A stretch of 33,430 bases of DNA from Bifidobacteriaceae bacterium (GCA_022649925.1 JALCOX010000015.1:1-33430), one strand, 5' to 3'. Positions 8,861-18,518 are shown, counted from the stretch's first letter. A program made the numbers and translations. The notes: generated by a model not told the origin, from the letters alone.

Positions 8861-9100
8861 TTATGATTCTGTGCTTCTTGCCTGGGGTGGGTTCTCTAGT
8901 CCCCGCTTCAATAATTCGCGCAGTATTACTGAGAAGGGTAATTTCTCTTTCTTCGCAATCTTCTTGAGCGTTTTCACTTCTGATTGTGGCAGCCTCACGG
9001 TAACGGGCACAAGAGCTTCGTCGTAGATGCGGGTGTGCCGTCGGAATGACAGGGATTTTCGACCTCTGTGGTCGAATGAGCTTATGTGAATCTTGAGCAT
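8861..9100 (-). CDS. Small ribbon-helix-helix-like protein
   Basis: VPVTVRLPQSEVKTLKKIAKKEKLPFSVILRELLKRGLE resembles a CopG/RHH fold. The upstream part of the listed ORF overlaps a terminator, so the start is probably 9100 or later. Confidence 0.6.
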   Translation of the reverse strand: MLKIHISSFDHRGRKSLSFRRHTRIYDEALVPVTVRLPQSEVKTLKKIAKKEKLPFSVILRELLKRGLENPPQARSTES

Positions 9101-9105
9101 AAATA

Positions 9106-9148
9106 AAAACCGCGCCGCAATCCCGAAGGACTGCAGACGCGGCTTTCG
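9106..9148 (-). terminator. Rho-independent terminator of the minus-strand MHS-type MFS gene
   Basis: Minus-strand reading: AAAGCCGCGTCTGCAGTCC-TTCG-GGATTGCGGCGCGGTTTTTATTT. Long GC stem, UUCG loop, U-tract. Confidence 0.85.
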
Positions 9149-9185
9149 CAACGTGAACTGAAAGAAGCGAGCGGAATGAATCCTC

Positions 9186-10526
9186 TCAGCCCTTCAGCGG
9201 CTTGAAGGCGGTCTCCTTTGCCATCACGAAGGTGATGCCGGAGATCAGGGCGGCACCCATCAGGAGGAAGGCGGGGGCAAACTTGTTGCCGGTCCAGGTG
9301 ATGAGAGCGGTGGAGAGGTAGGGGGTCAGGCCGCCGAAGATGGCGACGGCGATGTTGTAGCTCAGCGAGAGGCTACCGTACCTCAAGTTGGTGGGGAAGA
9401 GCTCCGCCATGGCGGCGTTGATGGCGCCGTCGATTGCGGCCATGAAGATTCCGAGGAGCGCCATAGCAGCGGTCGCGGCCCAGAAGCTACCCGCGTTCAT
9501 CAGCATCAAAGTGGGGTAGGAGAGCACCACGAAACCGACGCAGCCGGCGATCATGACGGGGCGGCGTCCAATCTTGTCGGAGAGCAAGCCAAAGGGCATG
9601 CACAGCGCCACGATGACGACGAAGCCGATGACGGTCACGCCGTAGCTGGTGAGCTGGTTGTAGCCCAAATCGGTCTGCAAGTAAGACGGCATGAAGGTCT
9701 GCAGCATCCAGTGACCGACCGACTTGACGATGACGAAGCCGACGCAGAAGAGCAGAGCGCGCCACGAGGTGCGCAGGGAGGTGCGAATCGGGTTCTTCTC
9801 GATCTTGCCGGATTCCTTGGCGGCGCGGAATTCGGGAGTGTCCTCGAGCTTTTCTCGCAAGTAGATGCCAACCCAACCCAGGGGCAGGGCGAGGAGGAAC
9901 GGAATGCGCCATGCCCAGCTGTTGAGGGCATCGGTTCCGAAGAGCCACGACATGAGGAAGACGAGGCCGGCGCCGACGAGGAAGGCGACGAAGCCGAAGA
10001 CGTCGATGAGGCTGGAATAGAGGCCGCGACGGTGTGACGGCGCGTACTCGGTGAGTAGGGCCGTTGCGCCAGAGCTCTCGCCACCCGCTGCGAAGCCCTG
10101 AATGAGTCGCATGAGCACGAGGAGGACCGCCGCCCAGATTCCAATCGTTTTCCACGTGGGCAGAACGCCCATGAGGAAGGTGGCTCCGGACGTCGAGAGG
10201 ACGACGATTGCAAGAATGTTCTTGCGACCGAAGCGGTCGCCGAGCGAGCCCCAGAAGAGTCCGCCGAGCGGGCGCATCACAAAGCCCGCCGCAAACACGG
10301 CGAAGGTGGACAGCATGGCCGCCTGAGTATCGCCCTTCTGGAAGAAGTTCAGGCTGATGACGGTTGCCAGGGTTCCGTAGAGGCCGAAGTCGAACCATTC
10401 CACGAAGTGACCGATGCCGGCCGCGGGAATGACCTTCTTGAGTGCGTGCTTCCTCTGCTCGTCATTTTCGATCGACTGTGCGTCGACGGCGCCGCCTGGC
10501 GCAGTTGATGGTGCTGTTGTTTCCAT
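9186..10526 (-). CDS. MFS transporter, metabolite:H+ symporter (MHS) type
   Basis: IGHFVEWFDFGLYGTLATVISLNFF, GGLFWGSLGDRFGRKNILAIVV, LIQGFAAGGESSGATALLTEYAPSHRRGLYSS are the MHS/ProP-KgtP hallmarks. Start METTAPS at 10526 with a GGAGAA RBS. Confidence 0.93.
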   Translation of the reverse strand: METTAPSTAPGGAVDAQSIENDEQRKHALKKVIPAAGIGHFVEWFDFGLYGTLATVISLNFFQKGDTQAAMLSTFAVFAAGFVMRPLGGLFWGSLGDRFGRKNILAIVVLSTSGATFLMGVLPTWKTIGIWAAVLLVLMRLIQGFAAGGESSGATALLTEYAPSHRRGLYSSLIDVFGFVAFLVGAGLVFLMSWLFGTDALNSWAWRIPFLLALPLGWVGIYLREKLEDTPEFRAAKESGKIEKNPIRTSLRTSWRALLFCVGFVIVKSVGHWMLQTFMPSYLQTDLGYNQLTSYGVTVIGFVVIVALCMPFGLLSDKIGRRPVMIAGCVGFVVLSYPTLMLMNAGSFWAATAAMALLGIFMAAIDGAINAAMAELFPTNLRYGSLSLSYNIAVAIFGGLTPYLSTALITWTGNKFAPAFLLMGAALISGITFVMAKETAFKPLKG

Positions 10527-10538
10527 CGAGATTCTCCT

Positions 10539-10646
10539 TTGCATGCCTCTTTGCACGAAACACATCTTTCAGCAAAACAATAACACAAGTTGCAGAAATT
10601 GCATGTACCATTGCAATATCAGAAAGTAGTTGGTGATCTAGTGCAA
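10539..10646. promoter_or_regulatory. Divergent promoter region with clustered TTGCA/TGCAA half-sites, including ATTGCA-N8-TGCAAT
   Basis: TTGCA at 10539, 10551, 10590, 10599 and 10611; TGCAA at 10612 and 10642; inverted repeat 10598-10617. Confidence 0.5.
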
Positions 10647-10703
10647 GTATTCTGCGGGTGCGCTCGCGGATGCGAACGGAGTTTGTACCAAAGGAGGTAC
10701 GTC

Positions 10704-13094
10704 ATGAGGGAAGTTCATGAACCCGCTGGGACTGTAGAATCTTCAGATGTCGTCGTCATCGGTGGTGGCCTTGCTGGCTTGAGCGCAGCTGTGTCCGCCG
10801 CGCGTTTGGGCTCGTCTGTGTCGCTCATTACCAATCGGCCGGTCCTTGGCGGAAACTCCTCGAGCGAGGTTCGCGTCTGGGTCGTGGGCGCGAGTTCTCA
10901 CGGTGCCCAACGCTTCGCCCGCGAGACTGGCATCATGGACGAACTCTTCACGGAAAACCAGTACCGCAACCCTGAGGGCAACCCCATCCTCTGGGATCAA
11001 GTGCTTCTCGATCTGGTGCGATCCACTCCTGGGGTGAAGCTCTATCTCAACACAGACGTGCACGAGGTCAGCACCGACTCTGAAACCGGCGCCATCAGCT
11101 CCGTGCGCGGGTGGACGATGGACAACGAGGAGCTCACGACCTTTGAGGCACCGATCTTCGTTGACGCGACGGGTGATGGCTTGGTGGGTCTCCTCGCAGG
11201 CGCAGACTTCACGGAAGGGCGTGAGTCCAAGAGCGAATACGGAGAGGAGTGGGCCCCGCAGAAGGCCGACAAAGAACTTCTCGGCAGCTCCATGTTCTTC
11301 TACACGAAAGATGTCGGTCATCCCGTCAAGTATGTGGCGCCCAACATTGCTCTGGACATCACGGAGACCTCAATACCCCAAACGCGCATCATCAAGCAGT
11401 CCGACTCTGGTGGCTTCTACTGGTGGATTGAGTTCGGCGGAGATCTCAACACCATCGCCGACAACGGCCACATCCGCAACGTCCTCGCCTCCGCAATCTA
11501 TGGAATCTGGGACTATATTAAGAATTCTGGGAAATTCGACGCTGACAATCTCACTCTGGAGTGGGCGGGAAATCTCCCCGGGCGCCGTGAATCCAGGCGC
11601 TTCCTCGGTGACAAGGTTCTCACCCAAGACGATGTCATCGGTCAGACCGCGCAGGACGACGCTGTGGCCTACGGCGGGTGGTCCATCGACCTGCACCCCA
11701 AGGAAGGCATGTTCGCCACGGACCCTGGCTCGCGTCAGCGCTATGGCAACGGTCCTTACTCCATTCCTTTCGCGAGTCTCTACTCCCGCAACGTTCCCAA
11801 TCTGCTGCTGGCGGGACGAGACATTTCTGCCTCGCACATCGCCAACGGTTCGGCGCGCGTGATGGCAACGTGCGCCACCGAGGGTCAGGCAGTCGGCACG
11901 GCCGCCGCGATCGCAGCTCGAAAGGGCCTCACGCCGCGCCAGATTCAACGCGACCACATCGGTGAGCTCCAGCAGACGCTGCTGCGTGAGGATGGCTCCG
12001 TTCTCGAGACCCCGCTCGCAGACAGCGACAATCTTTTGGCCTCGCCGGCGGTGCGAGTGAGCGCCTCCAGCTGGCAGAAGGAGCTGAAGTCGTACGTCGG
12101 TATCGGCGCGCAGACGCAGGTGCGCCCCATGGATTCGGATTATGCACAGATCATTCCCGTCGAATCCTCGCTCAAGAGCGTGAGCTTCCTCGTAGACGCT
12201 GCGAAGTCCACCCACCTCACCCTTCAGGCGTGGGATGTCGAAAAGCCGCAGAACTACGTTCCGGTGACTTTGCTCGCTGAGCGCAGCGTCGACCTCTTGG
12301 CTGGGACGGCGATGGAGGCACGCGCCGATTTCGACCTCCAGGTGCCTTCAGTGCGCAACATCGTGGTGGTGCTGCGGCGCAACCCCGACATCAGTCTGCA
12401 CTTGACGGACGTGTACCCCTACGGCGTGATGGCGTTGCGCAAGAAGGCCGAGAGCGACGTGCCCTTCGACCCCAAGATCCCCGACGAAAAGGGAGAGCTG
12501 CTGAGCGATTGGCCGGCACGCGAGATGCGCGGTTTGGCGCTGGCGTTCAGCGTCGAAGGCGAAACAAACGTCTATGCGCCCCAGCACGCCGTGGACGAAT
12601 ATCAGCGCCCCTTCGGTGGACCGCACATGTGGATGTCACAGATGGACGAGACGATCCCGTCCTATCCTGGGCGCGGTTCTGACGCGCCGGTCGAGGGCTC
12701 CTCTGCAGTGAACGAGTGGATCCGATTCGACCTTGCTGCGCCGACCACCGCCGCCAGTGTGCGTCTCGTTCTCAACGACGACACGGATCTCGACCTCATC
12801 AACCTGCATCACCACTTCACGCCGTATCGCAGCATTCCGACGCTGCTGGCTGACTACACGGTTGAGGTGCACGAGGTGGGTGCTCAAGGCGCCGAGCGTT
12901 CCGGTGGCCGCTGGGTCAGCGTCGCTTTGGTGCGCAACAACAGGCACCGCCTGCGGGTGCACGATTTCGATCAGCGCACTATCGACGGAGTTCGTGTGAA
13001 CGTGACGCGCACCAACGGCGTCGGCTACGCCAGCATCAGTGCCGTCAAGCTGTACGCGCAGCCCTCCGGTAGGCCTGAATCGCCGTGGAAGTGA
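10704..13094 (+). CDS. FAD-dependent oxidoreductase (FAD_oxidored-like) with C-terminal beta-rich extension
   Basis: DVVVIGGGLAGLSAAVSAARLGSSVSLITNRPVLGGNSSSEVRVWVVGA: Rossmann GxGxxG plus GGNSSSE motif. RBS AAAGGAGGT before ATG 10704. Confidence 0.88.
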   Translation: MREVHEPAGTVESSDVVVIGGGLAGLSAAVSAARLGSSVSLITNRPVLGGNSSSEVRVWVVGASSHGAQRFARETGIMDELFTENQYRNPEGNPILWDQVLLDLVRSTPGVKLYLNTDVHEVSTDSETGAISSVRGWTMDNEELTTFEAPIFVDATGDGLVGLLAGADFTEGRESKSEYGEEWAPQKADKELLGSSMFFYTKDVGHPVKYVAPNIALDITETSIPQTRIIKQSDSGGFYWWIEFGGDLNTIADNGHIRNVLASAIYGIWDYIKNSGKFDADNLTLEWAGNLPGRRESRRFLGDKVLTQDDVIGQTAQDDAVAYGGWSIDLHPKEGMFATDPGSRQRYGNGPYSIPFASLYSRNVPNLLLAGRDISASHIANGSARVMATCATEGQAVGTAAAIAARKGLTPRQIQRDHIGELQQTLLREDGSVLETPLADSDNLLASPAVRVSASSWQKELKSYVGIGAQTQVRPMDSDYAQIIPVESSLKSVSFLVDAAKSTHLTLQAWDVEKPQNYVPVTLLAERSVDLLAGTAMEARADFDLQVPSVRNIVVVLRRNPDISLHLTDVYPYGVMALRKKAESDVPFDPKIPDEKGELLSDWPAREMRGLALAFSVEGETNVYAPQHAVDEYQRPFGGPHMWMSQMDETIPSYPGRGSDAPVEGSSAVNEWIRFDLAAPTTAASVRLVLNDDTDLDLINLHHHFTPYRSIPTLLADYTVEVHEVGAQGAERSGGRWVSVALVRNNRHRLRVHDFDQRTIDGVRVNVTRTNGVGYASISAVKLYAQPSGRPESPWK

Positions 13095-13192
13095 TACCCA
13101 GGTGACTGCGCTGGCGGCAGTCCGGCGGCGGTGAAGTAAAGTCAGTGGTGCGAGGCGTTGATTTTACTCAAAGACCGATGAGGAGTCGTGAC

Positions 13193-13963
13193 ATGGCAGC
13201 GGAAACTTATCAAACCGTTCGCAAGGCTGCGTTGATTCTCGACGTCATTGGAGCCTGCCACAGTGACGGCATGCGAGCGGCCGAGATTGAGCGAGAGGTG
13301 CATTTGGGGACCTCGACGACAGTGCGCCTCCTGTCGAGCCTTGAGAATCTCGGACTCGTGCGCAAGGTGGAGGACCAGCAGTACGTCATCGGCGACAAGG
13401 TGTTCCTGCTGTCGTCGCAGGGGCTCAACCACAATCCGATCTTTCGCGAGTCGCGCATGCTGTGCCAGCAGCTGGCTCAGGAGACGGGCTTCAACGCGAA
13501 TGTCGCCCAGTGGGATGGCGAGGAAGCCTTCTACCTGTGCCACTTCGAGGGGAAATTGTCGCCCAAGAGTCGTGCCATGGTGGGCATGAGCCTGCCGATG
13601 CACGCTTCGGGGATCGGCAAATGCCTCATGATGGACATGAGCGAGCAACAGCGACGCGATTTGCTCGGCGACGAGCTCCATCCTTACACGTCGCACACGG
13701 TCACGGATCATCAGCAGTTGACCGAGCGCATTTCCGAGGCGCACAGGCGCGGTTACGCGATTGAGAATCAGGAGCTCGCGTATGGTCGCATGTGTGTTGC
13801 GGCGCCGATTCGAGATTCGAGCTCGCAGATTTGTGCCGCTTTGTCGCTGTCGGGGAGGCTCTCGATCATGACGCGCGAAGGCATTGACGAGTTGGCCGAA
13901 CAGACCGTGGAAATTGCCGATCGCATCAGCGTCAACCTCGGTATGCTGGGCGGTGCCGTTTAA
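13193..13963 (+). CDS. IclR-family transcriptional regulator
   Basis: N-terminal wHTH (AALILDVIGACHSDGMRAAEIEREVHLGTSTTVRLLSSLENLGLV) and IclR effector domain (PMHASGIGKCLMMDMSEQQ, RRGYAIENQELAYGRMCVAAPIRD). Confidence 0.92.
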   Translation: MAAETYQTVRKAALILDVIGACHSDGMRAAEIEREVHLGTSTTVRLLSSLENLGLVRKVEDQQYVIGDKVFLLSSQGLNHNPIFRESRMLCQQLAQETGFNANVAQWDGEEAFYLCHFEGKLSPKSRAMVGMSLPMHASGIGKCLMMDMSEQQRRDLLGDELHPYTSHTVTDHQQLTERISEAHRRGYAIENQELAYGRMCVAAPIRDSSSQICAALSLSGRLSIMTREGIDELAEQTVEIADRISVNLGMLGGAV

Positions 13964-14014
13964 AGGAAGTGGAGCGGATACCTGAGTCCACGGGACTGGC
14001 GAAGAGAGAAAAGT

Positions 14015-15037
14015 ATGGAGAAATTTAAAGAGCGCTTCGATGCGTTCAGCGATGCTGTCATCGCGATTTTATTGACGATCATGGTGTTGGAATTGCCGAT
14101 CGAGGTCATCAATGGGACTATCGACTACGCCGGGCTTTTCCAGGCGATCGGCATCTATTTCATCAGCTTCTGCATGGTGGGAAACGTGTGGTATCGCCAC
14201 GCGATGGCGTTTAATCAGGTGAAGGAGATCGAGAACCTCATCGTCATCCTCGACTTCCTGATGATCATGTTCCTCTCGCTCATTCCCGCCTTCACCAGGC
14301 TCATGGTCACCGACGTCACCAACATCACGGTGATGCTGTACGGCGCCGATTATTTGGTGGTGCTCATCATGCAGGATCTCATCACGCAGATGATCATCAG
14401 AAAGCGCTACTCCAACAAGGCTGCGATTCATCTGGCGTACGGCAAGATTTTGGGGCGAGTTCCGTATTCGGGCATCATCCTTCAGGCGATATTCCTGGCG
14501 GTGGCGTATTGGCGCCCGACCGTTGCGCTGGTGTTTTACATCGTGATTCCCGTGGAGTCGTTCCTCTTTAACGCGCGCCGGGAGCAGGATTTCCAGGATG
14601 TGGAGGAGCTCGACGGCAAGGATCTGAAGACGTATCTCGATCTGCCGGAAAACAAGCAGCGCGAATTTAGACGGAAGATGCGAGGATACCGCAAGCAGTT
14701 GCGCGATTCTGGAATGAGCGAGGCTGAGCAGCGGGAATTGTGGCGCACGGCCATGGACTCGTTGCAGCAGCAGAAACCCCTGGCGCAGGACGCGGCTCAG
14801 GGATCTCCCGCAGGTGGCGCTGGCGTTCCAAAGCACGCTGACGTTTCAGAGAAAGAGAGCACAGGCGCGCCAGAGCGCACGGATTCTGGACGCGGAAGGC
14901 GGGGCAGAGTACGTAGTCGACGGATGGGGAGGCAGAGAACTCCTGAGAACACCTGGGATGATTTTGACCCCAGAGCGCGCCGTCGAGCGATTCTGAAGGA
15001 GCTGAAAGAGACGCAGGAGCGGAATCGAAAGGCGTGA
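14015..15037 (+). CDS. TMEM175/DUF1211-family membrane protein (putative K+ channel) with long charged C-terminal tail
   Basis: MEKFKERFDAFSDAVIAILLTIMVLELPIE: the FSDAVxAIxxTxxVLEL signature. Tail rich in Arg/Gln/Glu after about residue 190. Confidence 0.85.
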   Translation: MEKFKERFDAFSDAVIAILLTIMVLELPIEVINGTIDYAGLFQAIGIYFISFCMVGNVWYRHAMAFNQVKEIENLIVILDFLMIMFLSLIPAFTRLMVTDVTNITVMLYGADYLVVLIMQDLITQMIIRKRYSNKAAIHLAYGKILGRVPYSGIILQAIFLAVAYWRPTVALVFYIVIPVESFLFNARREQDFQDVEELDGKDLKTYLDLPENKQREFRRKMRGYRKQLRDSGMSEAEQRELWRTAMDSLQQQKPLAQDAAQGSPAGGAGVPKHADVSEKESTGAPERTDSGRGRRGRVRSRRMGRQRTPENTWDDFDPRARRRAILKELKETQERNRKA

Positions 15038-15042
15038 GATGA

Positions 15043-15125
15043 CTCCAGAATCTCATATTCTGGAGGAGTTGTATTAAATGGTGGACTTACCGAAGACTTC
15101 TCGGTGAGCCCATCATTCCTTTTAA
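15043..15125 (+). terminator. Candidate terminator region (two successive hairpins)
   Basis: CTCCAGAAT-CTCAT-ATTCTGGAG (15043-15065), then CTTACCGA...TCGGTGAG followed by a T-rich tail (TTCCTTTTAAAT). Confidence 0.45.
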
Positions 15126-15384
15126 ATCACCGAAATTGAACGCGCTATATGTTCGGTTTACAGATGGGCGCTGTCGGCACACGGTGGGTTTTCTCGAGCG
15201 TTGCCCTCCTGAGATCGTTGCAATTCCAAGGAAATCGTTCGCTTATAAGAATCTCTTGTACCTCGCCACAAATTTATGCGATGGAAGTGCCGCTCCATTG
15301 CCCCTTGCAACGCCATAGTGTTTTCCTCACTACCTGATCGGGCACATCCGGTCGGTCGGCACAGGCAAGCAGGAGGAAGACACA

Positions 15385-16299
15385 GTGAAACAGTTCGCGC
15401 GACGCAAAGCAGTCATCGTTACGGCAATTCTGGGAGCGATGGCGTTCATGGCGGGCTGTGGCGGTCAGGTCGGCGACGTGAGCGGCGAGGGATCTACCGC
15501 CGCGACACCGGCAAAGGCGAAGACGATCGTGGTGGCGACGTCTGCCAACCCCTCACCCATGACCGAAGTTGACAAGAACGGCAAGCTCACTGGCTACGAA
15601 ATCGAGCTTCTGCGAGCGGCCGACAAAATCATTCCCGAATACAATTTCGACTACGACAAGGTTGATTTCACGGGCATCACCGGAGGTCTCGATTCCGGAA
15701 AGTACCAAATTGGCGCGAACTTCTTCAACTACACGAAGGAACGGGAGGAGAAGTTCATCTTCTCCAAGTACCCGCACTACCGGGACAATGCTTCGATTCT
15801 GACGCAAGCCGGCTGGAGCAAGAAGCACCCGATCACCTCGCTCGCCGATCTGGGTGGCTACTCCGTTCCCGCGGACAACAACGGCTCCGCCTGGGAGGTT
15901 TTCGTCGAGGACTACAACAAGCTCTTCCCGAAGAATCCGCTCAAGATCACCTACACGGGCGTGGACCACGCAACCCGGCTGCGCCAAATCAGCAACGGAC
16001 AGTTCGACTTCGGATACGGCGGGCGCTTCCACCAGAAGGTCTATGGCACTGACCTGGGCGTGAAGGTCGACTACGTGAAGCTGCCAGATTCCCTGGCGAA
16101 AACGAGCGCGGAGAAGGACCTGCTCAAGACAATCCGCCAGGAAACCTACTTCCTGTTCCCCAAGACCGCCGAGGGGCAGAAGATCTCTGACGCCGTCGAT
16201 AAGGCCCTGGTGACGTTGCACAAGAACGGAACGATGCAGAAGCTGTCCAAGCAGTTCCTTGGATACGACCTCACCGGTTCCACCGCGGATTGGAAGTGA
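15385..16299 (+). CDS. Amino-acid ABC transporter substrate-binding lipoprotein
   Basis: GTG start; lipobox AFMAGCGG; KTIVVATSANPSPMTEVDKNGKLTGYEIELLRAADKIIPEY (SBP family 3). Confidence 0.9.
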   Translation: MKQFARRKAVIVTAILGAMAFMAGCGGQVGDVSGEGSTAATPAKAKTIVVATSANPSPMTEVDKNGKLTGYEIELLRAADKIIPEYNFDYDKVDFTGITGGLDSGKYQIGANFFNYTKEREEKFIFSKYPHYRDNASILTQAGWSKKHPITSLADLGGYSVPADNNGSAWEVFVEDYNKLFPKNPLKITYTGVDHATRLRQISNGQFDFGYGGRFHQKVYGTDLGVKVDYVKLPDSLAKTSAEKDLLKTIRQETYFLFPKTAEGQKISDAVDKALVTLHKNGTMQKLSKQFLGYDLTGSTADWK

Positions 16300-16304
16300 T
16301 CGCG

Positions 16305-17129
16305 ATGCCCGACATCTTCAACCCCAGCGTGATCCTCAGCGATATCCCTGCCATTCTGCAAGGTCTCCCCGTCACCCTGGAAATTGTGGTGTTCTCGGCG
16401 GTCATCGGGTGGATTTTCGGCCTGGGTCTCGCCCTGGTCAAGATGCACCGCATTCCGGTGTTGTATCAAATCTGCGGAATCTTTGTGTCGTTTACCCGCG
16501 GAACTCCGGAACTCGTCCAGCTCTTCCTGGCCTACTACGGCCTGCCGGTCATCATCGAATACGCGAATTACTACTGGGGAGCCGGCATCCCGGTGCGCAC
16601 TCTGCCGAAGATGCTCTTCGTTTTGGTGGCGTTCACCAACATCACCGCGGCGTATTCGGCGGAGTCGTTCCGCGCCACGCTCGAAGGCGTCGACAAAGGG
16701 CAGATGGAGGCGGCGCTGAGCTCGGGCCTGAGCCGTTGGTCGGCGTACCGGCGCATCGTGCTGCCCGAGGCCCTCGTGGTGGCAATTCCCTCGCTGGGAT
16801 CGCAGTTCGTGAGCATGTTGAAGGGCACGTCCCTGGCATTCGTGGTCTCGGTGGTCGACATGACGTCCGCCGGGCAGCTGGTGGCGTCGCGTACGTACCG
16901 CTATCTGGAGATGTACATCGCGTTGGCACTGCTCTATTGGATTCTCTCCGGAGCGTTCTCGGGGCTCTTCCGTGTGGTCGAGCGTCTGCTCAAGCGCAAC
17001 GAGCGGGTCAGCGAAGGGCTGCGGGCCTCCGTTTTCGTGCAGCGAGTGCGCAGGCTGACGGGGCGCGAAGAGGTCGAAAGGGGGATCAATGTCGGTGTTA
17101 CAGATATCAGGACTGCGAAAGCAGTTTGA
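16305..17129 (+). CDS. Amino-acid ABC transporter permease
   Basis: LPVTLEIVVFSAVIGWIFGLGLALVKMH, SFTRGTPELVQLFLAYYGLPV, SGLSRWSAYRRIVLPEAL (EAA loop). Confidence 0.93.
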   Translation: MPDIFNPSVILSDIPAILQGLPVTLEIVVFSAVIGWIFGLGLALVKMHRIPVLYQICGIFVSFTRGTPELVQLFLAYYGLPVIIEYANYYWGAGIPVRTLPKMLFVLVAFTNITAAYSAESFRATLEGVDKGQMEAALSSGLSRWSAYRRIVLPEALVVAIPSLGSQFVSMLKGTSLAFVVSVVDMTSAGQLVASRTYRYLEMYIALALLYWILSGAFSGLFRVVERLLKRNERVSEGLRASVFVQRVRRLTGREEVERGINVGVTDIRTAKAV

Positions 17130-17832
17130 CGGTACCGAGATCCTGCGAGGCATTGACGTCGAGGTGAACGAGGGCGAAGTGGTGGGCCTCATCGGTTCCT
17201 CGGGTGCGGGTAAGTCGACGCTGCTGCGCTGCATCGATTTTCTGGAGCAGCCGGATGCGGGCCGTTTCCGCCTTGAGGACTACGAAATTGCGGATGTCGC
17301 GTCTGCAGCCAAAGCAGATATCGCCCATTTTCGCAGACATACGGCGATGGTCTTTCAGAGCTTCAACCTCTACAAGCTCAAGACGGCCCTCGAGAATGTG
17401 ACGCTGGCGTTGACCGATTCGCGCAAGATTCCCGCGAGCCAGGCGCGCGACATCGCCTCGGAGTTCCTCGCCCGAGTGGGATTGAGCGAGAAGCAGGACA
17501 GCTTCCCTGACAAACTGTCGGGTGGTCAGCGTCAGCGCGTGGCCCTCGCCCGGGCCGCCGTCCTCAAACCCAAGGTGATGCTCCTGGATGAACCCACTTC
17601 CGCGCTCGACCCCGAAAACGTGGGGGAGGTTCTCGACGTGATTCGTGGCCTTGCGGATCAGGGGCAATCCATGATCATCGCCTCCCACGAGATGGGATTT
17701 CTCCGGCAGGTGGCCGACCACGTGGTGTTCATGGATCATGGCGTGGTTGAGGAGGAGGGCAGCGCCGAGCAGGTGTTCCTCCATCCTGGCAAAGAGCGGA
17801 CGCAACAATTTCTATCGAGAGCGAGGGTGTGA
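17089..17832 (+). CDS. Amino-acid ABC transporter ATP-binding protein
   Basis: Walker A GSSGAGKSTLLR, signature LSGGQRQRVALARA, Walker B VMLLDEPTSALDPE. Confidence 0.97.
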   Translation: MSVLQISGLRKQFDGTEILRGIDVEVNEGEVVGLIGSSGAGKSTLLRCIDFLEQPDAGRFRLEDYEIADVASAAKADIAHFRRHTAMVFQSFNLYKLKTALENVTLALTDSRKIPASQARDIASEFLARVGLSEKQDSFPDKLSGGQRQRVALARAAVLKPKVMLLDEPTSALDPENVGEVLDVIRGLADQGQSMIIASHEMGFLRQVADHVVFMDHGVVEEEGSAEQVFLHPGKERTQQFLSRARV

Positions 17833-18518
17833 TGAGCGTGACTTTACGATTGGCGACGGCGAGTGACGCCGACGATATCGCCCGCTTCTACGCCCCTTAT
17901 GCGGAGGAGACCGCGATCAATTTTGAGTACGAGGCCCCGGACGCGGAGGAGTTTGCACGCCGGATTGAAGAGGTGGAACAGAAGTTCCCGTTCATTGTGG
18001 CGCAGGCGAACGGACGTGTTCTCGGCTATGCCTTCGCTCGCGGCATGGGGGAGCGGCCGGCCTACGGCTGGTCCATCGACACCTCGATCTACCTCGACAA
18101 AGGCATTCGCGGCCACCATGTCGGTTCGGCGCTGTACTGGGCTCTCGAGGCCATCCTCATCGAGCAGGGCGTGATCAACATGTTCGCCTGCATCACTGTC
18201 CGACGCGACGATGGGCTCTACGACCTGTCGGGGGTTCCTGGACTCACGGATGCCAATGCCAGCGCCTCCGACCCGCACCTTCCGCTCACCAGCCCTCGAT
18301 TTCATGCGGCTCGCGGATTTCACGTCGTGGGAAGGGAGCGCAGCTGCGGCTACAAGCTCGGCACGTGGTACGACAAGCTCTGGATGGAAAAGCAGGTGGG
18401 AGAGCGCCTCGAACAGCCCGTGCCCGTCACTGCGCTTCCCGAACTTCCCGATGAAAAAGTCGCTGCCATCCTCACCCACTACAGCGACCGAATGGCCGGC
18501 GGGCCGACAACTTTTTGA
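17832..18518 (+). CDS. GNAT-family N-acetyltransferase (phosphinothricin acetyltransferase-like)
   Basis: TLRLATASDADDIARFYAPYAEETAINFEYEAPDAEEFARRIE...YLDKGIRGHHVGSALYWAL. TGATG overlap with the ABC ATPase stop. Confidence 0.85.
   Translation: MSVTLRLATASDADDIARFYAPYAEETAINFEYEAPDAEEFARRIEEVEQKFPFIVAQANGRVLGYAFARGMGERPAYGWSIDTSIYLDKGIRGHHVGSALYWALEAILIEQGVINMFACITVRRDDGLYDLSGVPGLTDANASASDPHLPLTSPRFHAARGFHVVGRERSCGYKLGTWYDKLWMEKQVGERLEQPVPVTALPELPDEKVAAILTHYSDRMAGGPTTF

Noticed and set aside
8861-9100. RHH protein as antitoxin of a toxin-antitoxin pair
   Set aside because: No adjacent toxin-like ORF could be identified on the same strand next to it, so only a generic RHH call is supported.
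11370-12215. Long antisense ORF (281 aa) opposite the FAD oxidoreductase
   Set aside because: Shadow ORF in GC-rich coding DNA. Composition lacks domain motifs, and the opposite strand has clear FAD oxidoreductase homology.
15218-15310. Two TTGCAA sites upstream of the ABC transporter that could extend the IclR-type motif
   Set aside because: Only two isolated 6-mers about 85 bp apart. Too weak to link to the cluster at 10539-10646.
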